From NCBI RefSeq assembly GCF_036588685.1, contig NC_086379.1, positions 18,089,862-18,153,861 of the forward strand: DNA of 64,000 nucleotides, read 5' to 3'. The notes under the pieces are model-generated. The model saw only the letters and a program-made list of their open reading frames with translations, did no database searches and had not been told where the DNA came from. Shown piece after piece: positions 1-11,255 of this stretch (positions within the stretch are counted from its first letter, which is position 1; each line of letters opens with the position of its first letter). The stretch is from Mytilus trossulus (lineage: Eukaryota; Mollusca; Bivalvia; Mytilida; Mytilidae). The position numbers were made by a program, and so were the translations under genes.

Positions 1-422
1 TCAGAAAAACCTTAAATGATCCAAAAGTTTTGAAGTTTTAAGAAGTAGTGCACGTTAGGAATCTTAATGTAGTTTATTATCCCCTGAGATATTGGCTAAG
101 CTGTCGAAGAACAAATGTATTAAATGTTTAATCGCCAAAAATCTCTAAAGACAAGTAGTTAAGATTTCCCAAATGGCAAAAGTCGTAGAAATATTGTTTG
201 TCGTCAATACGTAGTCAACTACGTCAGTAGTCTTAAAATAAGTTCCACTGTTTATGCTGTTGGCGTTGAGTTGAGTTGAGTTCAAATTAGCGGTTGTCCG
301 AGGTCTGCGACCTTCTACTTTTGCAGTCAGACTTTTGACTTGGTTACTAGCTACGCTCGACATGCCCGACTTGAGAGGAAATTAAAAAAATAACTTTTCG
401 CGGCAAACCTTTACAGTACCAA
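1..422 (-). repeat. Dispersed repeat, inverted copy of 44936-45402
   Basis: Most of this stretch is the reverse complement of 44936-45402, and similarity runs off the window edge at base 1. The shared part includes a short reading frame on the minus strand from ATG at 363, which starts MSSVASNQVKS and runs 72 codons. The other copy has a different ~50-bp block in the middle and a stop in that frame, so coding is doubtful. The other copy lies inside a TIR element (44287-46490), so this may be a truncated second copy of that element. Similarity stops at 'gtaccaaa' (422), exactly where the next foldback begins. Confidence 0.8.
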
Positions 423-423
423 A

Positions 424-1931
424 CACAGGCGCTTGGGTCTATGATACATTTTTTTTTTTTTTTTTTTTTTTTATTAAAATTTTCAATTTTCTATATTTAT
501 AATACATATCTATCACTTCTGTGCATGTCTCACCTAGTTTCGAGTGATTTAAACGACCCAGAGAAAATACCAAATTTTACTATCCATACTAAGAAACAAA
601 AAGGCAACTAACTCGACGCCATTTTTCTGCTATCTATAAATAAATAGATTGACCTACCTGGATTCCCCAACGATTTCTCTGGGAAAACGTGCCTTCCTTG
701 TCGTCAGATCGCACACATCATTGATATTTATCAAATTGGTATTGTTCGTAACATTTTTAGTCCATCTCCAGCATATAATAAAAAGATTTTAACTATTTTG
801 ACTATTTTCAAATTTACGTGCCCGGAAGTTGATTGTTTTTCCCGAACTTTTGTCAAAGGGAAGTAATATTTTCCCGGACTTTTTCGGAACATCTCTCCAA
901 GTACGTAGGAAAATAATAAAGTGATACGATGATTTCCGAACTTTTACCAAAAAGGCGCAAATTTCCAATTGCCGGAAAAGAATCTTCATATTCAGTCTGA
1001 AATGATGGCAATTCAACCAAAGGAAGTTACTCATAAGAACATTGATTCATGATAATTTATGAATATACAGATTATCACACAAAATTTACTTATGAGAGGA
1101 ATTAAAAAAAATTAAAACCATTGACCATTTGATCTGATATTTTTATTTGTTTGGTGTAAAGGGGGGGGGGGAAGGACATTTACTATTATTTTCTTTCCAT
1201 GTTATTGACTTTGTTTTAATTATTACAAAACATGGGTCATGTAAAAAAAAAGGGGGGACAATAATTCCAAATTTTGTAGTTCCCCTTTCTAACATAAAAT
1301 CAAAATTGTATGATTTTTGAAAATTAAAAGATTATGACCACTAACAATCAAGCTAGGGGCTTGATTTTATTCGTTGTTCATCATATCTGTTTGTTAACAT
1401 ATATAGTATTAGTTCGGAAGTCATCGTATCACTTTATTATTTTCCTACGTACTTGGAGAGATGTTCCGAAAAAGTCCGGGAAAATATTACTTCCCTTAGA
1501 CAAAAGTTCGGGAAAAACAATCAACTTCCGGGCACGTAAATTTGAAAATAGCCAAAATAGTTAAAATCTTTTTATTATATGCTGGAGATGGACTTAAAAT
1601 GTTACGAACAATACCAATTTGATAAATATCAATGATGTGTGCGATCTGACGACAAGGAAGACACGTTTTCCCAGAGAAATCGTTGGGGAATCCAGGTAGG
1701 TCAATCTATTTATTTATAGATAGCAGAAAAATGGCGTCGAGTTAGTTGCCTTTTTGTTTCTTAGTATGGATAGTAAAATTTGGTATTTTCTCTGGGTCGT
1801 TTAAATCACTCAAAACTAGGTGAGACATGCACAGAAGTGATAGATATGTATTATAAATATAGAAAAATTGAAAATTTTAATAAAAAAAAAAAAAAAAAAA
1901 AAAAAATGTATCATAGACCCAAGCGCCTGTG
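424..1931. mobile_element. Foldback element with ~520-bp inverted arms
   Basis: Arms 424-941 and 1412-1931 are near-perfect reverse complements, separated by a ~470-bp spacer. Each outer end carries a (T)n/(A)n run of over 20 bases, and the termini read cacaggcgctt...aagcgcctgtg. ORFs on both strands in the arms (minus 789-1034, plus 1334-1564) have the same C-terminal sequence because they are the same arm DNA; I see no known domain. I found no obvious target-site duplication. It is probably a non-autonomous foldback-type DNA element; a recent local inverted duplication is the alternative. Confidence 0.85.
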
Positions 1932-3675
1932 CACAGAATCAGTGATATAATTAAAACAGAATGTACATCTTCCTGAATAATTTATTGCAGTATATATGTT
2001 ACAGTAAATAGGTGAAATTAGGAATTACATGTAAATACTAAAATTTAGGAATTACAGGTAATTCCCGGTGCAGTTAGTTAATACAAGTAATTCCTGAAAC
2101 AGCCCAGTTATTACCAATTCAATTCAATTCTTTATTTACACTCAGACACAAAATATGTGTTACATGAGGACAAATTACAAATCAAATACAACAAATGACA
2201 GAATAGACAGGTAACTATCAACAAAAGTGTAATTTCTACAGATAATAAAACTTGTAAGATACATGCATCTTTCTAAATGAAGGTAGATAGCTTCTTGATA
2301 AATATAGCTAGATTATACAATAACTGACAGTGACATAATGACAGCATATTTTGCATTTTCAGTACAGATGGGTATTTTGTATAATATATCGGTATATATT
2401 TCTTCAGTAATTACTAATTTTAAAATGAGTTTTTACAGCTATTTACTGACTGCTAAAACAATGTTGTATTATGGTCAGCTGATCAAAAGTTATGGTAATA
2501 CCAACTAAATCAGTTAGTACTCTTAAAATATTGAATGGTTGATTTGTATTCAAAATATCTTGAATAAATTTTGACTTTCAAATATTTGATTAAATCAGAG
2601 TAACTTTAGTTTTAATCCAAAATGGTTATCGTTGAGCATTATACAGATAATTTTTGACCAATTTAAGCAGACATAGAAATCAGAAATGGAAAACTCTCCC
2701 AAAGCATTAGCTTCGAGATATAAAAAAATAAATATATATTTTTGTTTTGTTAAATCATTTTAATAACAAGAATGTGTCCCTTTTTCTCAAAAAACTTAAA
2801 CTTGATGCAAATGTCAATAAATATGCAATTACTTATACTAATATGGACTAATCCAATCTATTACATAATAATGAAGATAATCATGATTGATAAAATATTA
2901 TTGACATTTCAAATTTTGCATCAAGTTTTCTGAAGACTGTTAATTTTTTAGGTCATGGTTCTCAAGACTTCTTCACATTATGTAAACAAAAGCAAATGGC
3001 GTCCATGAAATGTGGTCACGCACATGTTATTTTGCTAAAACTCTAGTACTAGGTTTTTCTATGTGAATAGAATTTTGAATAAATAAGCATATTCACCTGC
3101 GGAAAAAGTATATTCACTGCACAAAACGTCGCGTCTTTTTACGTGTTTAATTTTGATAAAAAACGTTTGATGTATAATTGGTTTGGGTAAATATTTTCTA
3201 TTACATTCATTTCTCTCGGAATATGGAATAACACAAATACTGTAACACAGTTTCGGTAAATATTTGGTTTGATTGACTTTTGAAAAAGTAATATTCACTT
3301 CGGCTGTTGGCCTCAGTGAATATCAGTTTTCAAAAGTCAATTAAACTACACATTTACCTCACCAAAAGACAGTAATTGCATATTATTAACAACAATATAA
3401 ACAAAAGAAATATTCATTTGGCCAATGCATGCATGTACCTATAGGACATTTGTAATTGCTGAACAAGGTGTATTTACATACATATTTCTTTCTTATATTT
3501 TTTCAAATTTTTGTTTAATAGTCTACACAGCTGTAACCGTAAGCTGTAAAAGTGGTAGGTAATGAATTATGGTCATCAAACGGCTTGGCCGCGGATGACA
3601 ATATCTTTGGTTCAGAAGGTTTTCTTTGGCTGTTGTTCCTTTTGATTCTAATATTAAATATTCTCCCAAATTAGA
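1932..3675. other. Gene-free AT-rich DNA with small repeats
   Basis: There is no supported gene. 2020-2100 has several degenerate 'aggaattacaggtaattc' palindromes. At 2115-2160 'caattcaattcaattctttatttac' looks like the reverse complement of a LINE 3' tail (minus orientation). 2780-2945 is an imperfect foldback whose arms share 'acttgatgcaaa' and 'tgtcaata'. 3050-3350 has repeated 'tattcac' words and no recognisable protein. Confidence 0.5.
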
Positions 3676-4035
3676 TCCCTAGTGTATTGTACATATATCA
3701 GTTATGATTACAAATACGAGTGGGTGGATCCAGCTAATTTTTTTTAAAAAGAGATTCCACACCCCAGACATATGGGCCGGGGGAGGGTTTCCAATCGTCA
3801 AACTTTCCCTCCTCTCCCTAATCCGCCACTGAGCTGGACAGGATTTTTTTTATCGACACCTGAGAATGAGTGGGAGTTAGGTTAGAGTGAATTGGGACTA
3901 TCGGAACCGGGTGACGAGAGTAGTTAACTAGACAAAAATACTAAAATTCTATGATTCACAAAATATAGTAAGGGCAATGGAAGTGGGAACTACTCCATGT
4001 CCACCACTCAATTACAGGGGCGGGAACCAGACGAA
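3676..4035 (+). repeat. Dispersed repeat family A, copy 1
   Basis: This matches 9208-9552 in the same orientation, and in part 22370-22620. Shared blocks include 'ctagtgtattgtacat', 'aatccgccactgag', 'gagtgggagttaggtt' and a 'tagtaaggg...gaagtggga' segment. It abuts the left end of the TIR element at 4036, while the second copy abuts the right end. No coding signal is seen. Confidence 0.75.
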
Positions 4036-4567
4036 CAGGGCCCGTATGCATAAAGCTACTTAAGTTAAAATTTTCCTTAGTTAACACTTAAATTAAGGAA
4101 ACTCCGCCCTTTTTATCTAAGTGGTATGCATAAAAAATCTTAAACTAAGTATTTCCTAAGTAAAATCTTAGTATAGTTGTTTTAAGTCACGCCCACAAAA
4201 CTTAAGTCGTATGCATAAAACTCCTTATACTAAGGAAACGCCTAGGATAACACTTAAGTATAAGGTACCTATAGAGCTTCCTTAAATTTTCAAAAACAGT
4301 TTAAAATCAATCGAAAGTATGCGTTTTTTGCAAAACATTAATAGGTTACCTACAATTAAATTGATTAATGACTATATCAGTAATAAAATATTAATTATTC
4401 GTTTATTTTATTGCTAAATATTAACGATCATTGTAATTTTCTTCTAATCTCGTATAATCAACAAATCAAGAGATAACAGTGGGTAGTTATATTCTATTCT
4501 CATATCTCGTGTGTATACCGAAAAGTACTCAGTTTTTATACTGATGTCATTCAGAGGGTTTCTTATC

Positions 4568-4960
4568 GTCGAGTTGCAAGTTGCGAGTTAAGAAAGTCGA
4601 GTTGCAAGTTAAGAAAGTCGAGTTGCGAGTTACAAAACTGGAGTTGCGAGTTACGAAAGTCGAGTTGCGAGTTACGAAAGTCGAGTTGCGAGTTACAAAA
4701 GTCGAGTTGCGAGTTACAAAAGTCGAGTTGCGAGTTACAAAAGTCGAGTTGCGAGTTACAAAAGTGGAGTTGCGAGTTACGAAAGTCGAGTTGCGAGTTA
4801 AGAAAGTCGAGTTGCGAGTTACAAAAGTCGAGTTGCAAGTTACAAAAGTCGAGTTGCGAGTTAGGAAAGTCGAGTTGCGAGTTACAAAAGTCGAGTTGCG
4901 AGTTACGAAAGTCGAGTTGCGAGTTAGGAAAATCGAGTTACGAGTTACAAAAATATTGTT
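4568..4960 (+). repeat. 21-bp minisatellite array, ~18.7 units
   Basis: The consensus unit is gagttgcgagttacaaaag plus tc. Variation is concentrated at the 'acaaa/acgaa/agaaa/aggaa' positions. Because 21 is divisible by 3 and the unit lacks stops in several frames, long open frames appear on both strands (a heptad such as RVTKVEL on plus). These frames are artefacts of the repeat, not genes. Confidence 0.95.
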
Positions 4961-5330
4961 TACACCAAATTCCAGGTTTGATTCACATTTGATAAACAAA
5001 ACATGCATGTACCCGAACTGAGTTATTCCCGTGATTGTGGGATTTGAAACAGTCATATGTAATACTTATTTATAAGAATTAATGGACGAGATCGATCTGA
5101 ATTAATCCAATGCGTTTACACTACAACATAAACATGATAAAAAGAACCGATCTGACCATAAATTATCTTTTGAAAACAAATAATCCTAAAAATAGAATGG
5201 TATAGGAAATTCTGCATCTCGCGCGAACTATTATAACACAATTGCAAAATCATTGAGAAAATAGTTTGCTCATTGGAATTTCGTATGGACTTATTAATCA
5301 TTATTTTGGATCATACATCACAAGTCCAGT

Positions 5331-5505
5331 GGCGGATCCAGAACTTTACTTTTCATAAGGGAGGGCCCACTGACTGACCTAAGTGTGTGTGTGGTGGGGG
5401 TGTTCCGGTCATGCTTCAGTGATTCCCTATATAATCAACCAATTTTTTCCAACGAAAAAAGGGGGTCCAGGCCCTACAGCGCCCCACCCCCTGGATCCGC
5501 CTATG
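5331..5505 (+). repeat. MITE-like repeat with ggatccgcc termini, copy 1
   Basis: It begins 'agtggcggatccag' and ends 'ctggatccgcctatg', which are inverted termini. The interior 'cagtgattccctatataatcaaccaat' is shared with a second copy at 24565-24705. This is typical of a short non-autonomous DNA element. It lies inside the 4036-9205 element, so it probably inserted later. Confidence 0.7.
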
Positions 5506-5616
5506 AAGTCTTTAAACAAAGATATGTGTGTAGACTATCGCTAAATAACGAACGGCTAATGCGTTTGAAGAGGAGGATTTGCAGCAAACAAGTTATAGTT
5601 ATTGACCAAGCAAGTT

Positions 5617-5725
5617 GGTATATAGAGGTTAACCTGCACAGCTCAGGTGACCCTCATTAACTCGAACGACGTAGGAGTCCGGGATAAAGGGTCATCCTGA
5701 GCGTGCAGATTAACTTCTATGTACC
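5617..5725. repeat. 109-bp hairpin-forming palindrome
   Basis: Arms 5617-5653 and 5688-5725 are close reverse complements (ggtatatagaggttaacc versus a right arm ending acttctatgtacc). About 34 bases form the loop. It has the size of a small foldback MITE. No reading frame is supported. Confidence 0.75.
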
Positions 5726-6489
5726 GATTTGATTGGCCAATAACTGTTTTAACACATGACGTCATTAATTTACGTGAACGTTTTTGATGTAAATGATATT
5801 CCGCAATCCACAGATCCTAGGAAAGTTTCTTGTTGGGTAAAGAAAGGGGGAAACACGTCTTTGGTAAGTTTTAAATTGATAAGTAAATTTTTGGTTTGTT
5901 GTAAACTTATTGTAAAATTGCGATTTAATGGTAGATTTTTTTCATTGTTTCTGTTAAATCTATTCGATCCTATTTTTTACTTATTAAGTGACGATTAAGA
6001 CTTTGACAAAGTGTGTACTTTCAAATCGATGTATGATAAAAAAAAAAAAAAAATCTTAACTGAAAGAGTTATTGAGTTTAGATTAATTGCTTTTGAATTT
6101 CTTTCCCTCAATGATATGCTTTAATGGAGAAAGATAAACCGAGGAAGATGTTATATTACCTAAATTTTAAATGTTTAGTTAGGTTTATTTGAGAATGTGT
6201 CTGTACATAAATATTTAGGGAACTACATTTGTATATTATTACAAGTCTAGATGTTCAACAAAATGTAAAGGAATATATGTTACTGAACAATGATAATTGT
6301 AATGATTTTATAGTTCAGGTTCTGTCTTGAATTAAATGTATGTGACTTTAATAGTTAGAATAATATTTCGTTTCAGCGTATAAAATATGGCAGTGCCTGT
6401 TTTGCCGACTCCTTTCGGGGCTATTTTACCAGCCCCAGTAGAATAGCGATTTATATATAGAGAGTTTTGCTATTTTGCCGGTTTTGATT
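5726..6489. other. AT-rich spacer, nothing recognised
   Basis: Contains an A-tract near 6040 and a short open frame (5756-5998) without recognisable domains. No RNA gene or repeat family was recognised. Confidence 0.4.
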
Positions 6490-7170
6490 AAGTTAATAAA
6501 CAGCTGCGCCATGAGCGCATGATACGCCCGACGTCTTGTGTGGAAGTTTTATGCAATAACCATATATTGTTTTTGAGACACGGTGAGACATGTGAAACCC
6601 CCAACCCTGTTTTTTTTTTTAAACTAAATATCACTCAAATGAAATTTTGAATCAAAACCAAAAAGTATACAGATCTTTAGATTAATATAACAAAAAAGTG
6701 TGTAAAGTTTTAAGCAATAATCATAAATTGTATTTGAGATACGGCACAACATGCAAAAAAAACCTCCCCCTTTTTACAAAATACTCAATAACTCAAAAAT
6801 AAAATTTTGAATCATCACCAAAAAGTATACAGATATGAAGATTAATATAACTAAGAAGTGTTTAAAGTTTTAAGCCATAATCAATAATCGCTTTTGAGAT
6901 ACGGTGCGACATGTGAAGAAAAAAAACACACCCCTGTTTTAGTTACAAAGTGCCGTAACTCAAAAAGTTTTAATCTTATTTTCACCAAAAAGTACACAGA
7001 TCATTTTACCATCATAAGAAACAACTATGTTAAGTTTCATGAAATTTGGATAAGTCGTTCTCAAGTTACGGTGCGACAGACAAATAGACAGACAGACGGA
7101 CGGACGGACGGACGGACGGACATTTGTATACCATAATACGTCCCGTCAAAATTTTGACGGGCGTATAAAA
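6490..7170 (+). repeat. Mussel dispersed repeat with internal ~160-bp tandem units and (ggac)n
   Basis: It starts 'aataaacagctgcgccatgagcgcat', a terminus seen again in reverse at 18955-19015. It ends with the palindrome 'gtcccgtcaaaattttgac' near 7140-7160. Three to four degenerate units begin with 'tttgagatacggtgcgacatg' at about 6570, 6731, 6891 and 7060, each followed by 'accaaaaagtatacaga'. A (ggac)n microsatellite lies at 7095-7120. The 80-codon frame at 6894-7136 is a by-product. Confidence 0.75.
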
Positions 7171-7473
7171 ATAACTTAAAATGGACAATATCAAACATGT
7201 GAATACTATATAACTCAAGTTTAAACATAAGTGACTCAGTTTAATATGTTACCCAATACTTTAAAAAAAAAAATACTTATGAAATCACGATGTAGCAATA
7301 ATCATTTTATACTTTCCAATTAAATCTTACCTGTAAAATGGCGCAAATGTAGTTTTTACAATAGCATCTACATTTATAAAATGAAAATTAAAAACGGGGA
7401 ATGAGGCAAAGAGACAGAAACCAAATCAAAATATACAATTCAACCAAAGGTCATTGGGTCTATAACACAGCGA

Positions 7474-7758
7474 ACAAGAATGTGTCCAGAGTACACGGAT
7501 GCCCCACTCGCACTATCATTTTCAATGTTTACTGGACCGTGAAATTGGAATAAATTCTCTAATTTCGCATTTAAATAAGAATGATCTTATCAAAGGGATC
7601 ATGTATACTAAGTTTCAAGTTGATTGGACTTCAACTTCATCAAAAACTACCTTGACCAAAAACTTTAACCTGAAGTGTAACAGACGGACTGACGGACGAA
7701 CGAACGGACGCACAGACAAGAAAACATAATGCCCCTCTACTGTCGTAGGTGGGGCATT
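7474..7758 (+). repeat. Mollusc dispersed repeat ending gtaggtggggcat
   Basis: The start 'aagaatgtgtccagagtaca' then 'tgccccac' pairs with the end 'gtaggtggggcat', giving short inverted termini. The body 'aagtttcaagttgattgga' and the gacgga-rich tail are a pattern I recognise as common in bivalves. The 76-codon frame inside is not a gene. Confidence 0.7.
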
Positions 7759-7837
7759 AAAATCACACACCTAGAGGGAGCCATGAGCAGGCCCCGAAAC
7801 ACAATATTAGATAGATCAAGAATATAGACGCCATATG

Positions 7838-8276
7838 TGACTCGCAACTCGACTTTTGTAACTCGCAACTCGACTTTTGTAACTCGCAACTCGACTTTCG
7901 TTACTCGCAACTCGACTTTCTTAACTCGCAACTCGACTTTCTTAACTCGCAACTCGACTTTTGTAACTCGCAACTCGACTTTTGTAACTTGCAACTCGAC
8001 TTTCGTAACTCGCAACTCGACTTTTGTAACTCGCAACTCGACTTTTGTAACTCGCAACTCGACTTTTGTAACTCGCAACTCGACTTTCTTAACTCGCAAC
8101 TCGACTTTCCTATCTCGCAAGTCGACTTTCGTAACTCGCAACTCGACTTTTGTAACTCGCAACTCGACTTTCGTTACTCGCAACTCGACTTTTTTAACTC
8201 GCAACTCGACTTTTGTAACTCGCAACTCGACTTTCTTAACTTGCAACTCGATTTTCTTAACTCGATACTCGACAAC
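7838..8276 (-). repeat. 21-bp minisatellite array, ~20.5 units, inverted
   Basis: Same unit as 4568-4960 but reverse-complemented (ctcgcaactcgacttttgta). The outer edges of the two arrays are also similar, with 'gtcgagt..cgagttaagaaa' next to each outer edge. This supports a shared origin as arms of one element. Long frames on both strands (206, 182 and 97 codons) are repeat artefacts. Confidence 0.95.
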
Positions 8277-9059
8277 AAGTGAATTCATGGTTCTGCATTT
8301 CTTTTGTTTACTCTGTACGTGCACGGTTTTTAAATTTTTACACCGCGCGGGTATCATTTGTAACCGTAAGTTAAAACAGGATTAAGGAACGAAGAAAGGG
8401 CATGCAAAACCACATTTTTTATATCATGTATGTGTTTTTTTTTTTTTTTTGGGGGGGGGGGTCATTTGAATTTTCAATTAAATTTATTCAATAGATGTAC
8501 ATGTAGGGCCTACCCTAATTAATTTATTAATTACAGGGACAAAATAAAAAAAATAAGATCTACCCAGACGTGGATTTCTTTCATAAAGAGGGGGTGGACA
8601 TGGACCTCCAATTTGTTGAAACAATAAGTTGATTGTTTATAGAACCACTGTTACGGCAGTCAGAAGTGACTACTACACCCCATGGCATTCGAGGTTTATA
8701 TAAGATCATACAAGGTATTAATGATACCTTACTCGTATCAATTTTTTTTTTATATTTCCTTATATATTCAATGAGATATATTGCGGTTTCGAAAATATTG
8801 CTAAGTACGTTAAGCACCCAATGCTCATCCGTCAAAACGTAAATCAACCTTAAAAACCGTTGTCTAATATATGCATCCATTGTTCATTATTATACTACGT
8901 TACGTTCTATTGAATTGTTTTACATAACCTGTATTAATTTTACCCCAGCTCTGAGAAGAAAAGCATGCATTGATCAATAAATTTAAATAATCATAACAAA
9001 CTTTGACACGGATGAGTACATGTGATGGGCTAGTATATATCATACGGTAATTAGAGAAA
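8277..9059. other. Interior of TIR element, no gene
   Basis: T and G homopolymers at 8437-8461, and 'ggtattaatgatacc' palindromes near 8710. Overlapping short frames on both strands at 8581-8880 carry no recognisable motif. Confidence 0.4.
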
Positions 9060-9207
9060 GGTTCCGAGTTAAGTATTCCTTAGTTAAGTGAAGACGTAAG
9101 TAAGTGTATGCATACCACTTAAGAATTTTACTTAACTAAAGAAATTCTTAGTGAAATCTAAGTTTAAGGAATACTTAAGGTAGGATGTTTTATGCATACG
9201 GCCCCAG

Positions 9208-9625
9208 GATCACTAGTGTATTGTACATTATATAAAATATGATTATAGATACGAGCGGGTTAATCCAGCCAATTTAAAGGGGTTCCCAATTAAGGGAAAA
9301 GAGGGGTTCCAACCCTCCGACCTACCATTCCCAAATCCGCCACTGAGGGGGACAGGATTCCTGAATCGAGGCTTGGGAATGAGTTGGAGTTAGGTTAAGG
9401 GGAATTGGAAGTTGGGCGAGAACCAGGTGACGAAGGTAGTAAAGGAGAAAAAATCTATGCTACACTAAGAAAGGTAAGGGTTGGATGTGGGAAATACCCA
9501 AATGTTCACCCCTCAATTACAGGTAAAGAGGTTTGGAAACAGGGCATACTATATGCCACACTGACAAAATAATTGTAAGGGAGAGAGAAGGGGGAATCAT
9601 CCCATGTTCACGCAATCAATTCCAG
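9208..9625 (+). repeat. Dispersed repeat family A, copy 2
   Basis: Direct-orientation match to 3676-4035. It extends further with an internal second copy of the 'aagggagagagaagggggaatcatccc...caattccagggg' segment. It directly follows the right TIR end at 9205. Confidence 0.75.
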
Positions 9626-10112
9626 GGGTCAGTGTATTACATTTAAGTACAGCTATTAGTAAGATCCAGGCATGGGGTGATTCATGTATGTCTTAGAACT
9701 GCTTTATTCTTTTATATAAAAAGCAGCTAAGATTTGCAAGCTAATTTTTTTTAATTTTGTTCAACGGTTGCTATGGAAACATGCAGCAATTTTTTTGAGA
9801 CATTTATGAAATCAGACACGGACATTGGTAAATGACTACTTTTTGGTTTTAGCAATTTCATGATAATGACAATTTCAAGCAAACAAATAATTTTAACATA
9901 TAATTGAGCATTATTTGAAGTTTACATTTTGATGTTGAGGTTGTGAAAAATAAATTTGATATAAGGCTAAATGGTTTTGAAAAGGTGCAAAAATCTGTAT
10001 TTTAACTTTTTTTTGAAAATAGCTTAAATGTCATAATTTAATAAAAATTGACACTAGCTGTCAGATAACTGCGAGTACTCTCAGATCTGTCCATTGTGTC
10101 TTTTTGTGTCGG
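9626..10112. other. Gene-free AT-rich DNA
   Basis: I see no repeat boundary, RNA gene or reading frame that I can support. Confidence 0.4.
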
Positions 10113-10562
10113 GATGTATAAGTACCCAGCCACGTTCACTTGTACTTTTGTCCATCTGATGAGTTAAGCCTTTTTCAACTGATTTTTATAGTTCGTTTTT
10201 ATGTTGTACTGTTAAACCACTGTCCAAGGTAAGGGAGAGGGTTGGGATCCCGCTATCATGTTTAACCCCGCCACATTATTTATTTATATGCCTGTCCCAA
10301 GTCAGGAGCCTGTAATTCAGTGGTTGTCGTTTGGTTATGTGTTACATATTTGTTTTCCGTTCATTCTTTTACATAAATAAGGCCGTTAGTTTTCTCGTTT
10401 GAATTGTTTTACATTGTCTTATCGGGGCCTATTATAGCTGACTATGCGGTATGGGCTTTGTTCATTGTTGAAGGGCATACGATGACCTTTAGTTGTTAAT
10501 GTCTGTGTCATTTTACTCTTTTGTGGACAGTTGTCTCATTGGCAATCAAACCACATCTTCTT
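10113..10562 (+). repeat. Abundant mussel dispersed repeat (full-length type)
   Basis: Contains the landmarks 'gggatgtataagtacccagcc', 'ggataacggccgttagttttc'-like 'ataaggccgttagttttc', 'tagctgactatgcggtatg' and the terminal 'ttgtctcattggcaatcaaac'. Related copies in either orientation occur at 18320-18490, 20545-20812, 32570-32785, 55425-55600 and elsewhere in the window. It has no coding capacity that I can see. The copy number suggests a mobilised non-autonomous unit. Confidence 0.8.
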
Positions 10563-11170
10563 TTTCTATTAGTTCAATCTAAACTATGATTGCTTCTTAA
10601 AGTTCATACATTGAATTAAAAAAAAACACGGGAAAAAAACATGTTATTTTTGTAATTTATTCTTACCATGGCAACAAAAATTGGTAAAATTCATAAAAAT
10701 GACAAAACACAATACTTTTCCATTATCAAAATTTTTGCTTTTTTTTATATATTAATGTAATTCAACAGACCATAAAACTTATGATTTGTTTGAAAATGGT
10801 AATATTAGCATTTAAAAAAAATCAAACTTTTGTAAACATTTAATTTATAAACATTACAATTTATTTCAATCGTGTATTACATGTATTTATTTTTCGTCTT
10901 TTGAATCCTTTCAGATTTTGTTTGAAAGGGAAGTAACTCCGTCATGCCAACAAGAATTATATTTGTATTATTTAGTGTACAAACCCTTGCCAACAATAAC
11001 AACTTATTAGCTTTAATTATGATTTATGAACTTATTTCAACCTTTCATCGTCAATTTCCTCAATCCTCAATCTTATGGCCTTATGGAACAACTCTTCTCA
11101 TTGGTGCATATTACGCCCTATGTGTATCTTCCTCCATGTATTTTCCTCCATGTACTTTTTTTTTTTATTG
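10563..11170. other. AT-rich flank of the retroelement block
   Basis: Contains 'tttcgtcttttgaatcctttcagat' then 'gaaagggaagtaactccgt' (10890-10940), which recurs on the other side of the retroelement at 17466-17490 and 17795-17812. A T-run (~11158-11167) abuts the retroelement end. Overlapping plus frames at 10944-11229 are unremarkable. Confidence 0.5.
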
Positions 11171-11255
11171 CTGTTACGATTGAGGTTGCGGATGTTCGGG
11201 TAAGTCGAAACGTCCTGTTTTTGAGATAAAGGCCGAAATGATTTCTAACTTCCGT

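Larger units (their letters stand above)
4036..9205. mobile_element. ~5.2-kb TIR element with mirrored 21-bp minisatellite arrays
   Basis: The left end reads gggcccgtatgcataaa and the right end reads tttatgcatacggcccc. Inside both ends, over ~110-200 bp, imperfect inverted similarity continues with many 'cttaagta'/'ccttagtt' words and a second 'aagtggtatgcata' block. Two minisatellite arrays lie inside in opposite orientation (4568-4960 and 7838-8276), so the element is roughly mirror-symmetric. The centre holds other mussel repeats, which are probably later insertions. No transposase is recognisable, so it would be non-autonomous. A chance pairing of two MITE-like units is the alternative explanation. 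Confidence 0.6.

Noticed and set aside
789-1564. Two related frames sharing the same C-terminal sequence as a duplicated gene
   Set aside because: They lie in the inverted arms of one foldback, so the identity reflects the palindrome; no domain is present.
4547-5056. Long frames on both strands with heptad-like protein repeats over the 21-bp array
   Set aside because: The unit length is a multiple of three with no stops, so open frames arise automatically. There is no independent coding signal.
7737-8385. 206- and 182-codon frames over the second 21-bp array
   Set aside because: Same artefact as the first array; the protein repeats simply mirror the DNA unit.
10150-10200. ctgatgagttaagcc as a hammerhead core
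   Set aside because: No GAAA strand or stem II follows at the right distance.
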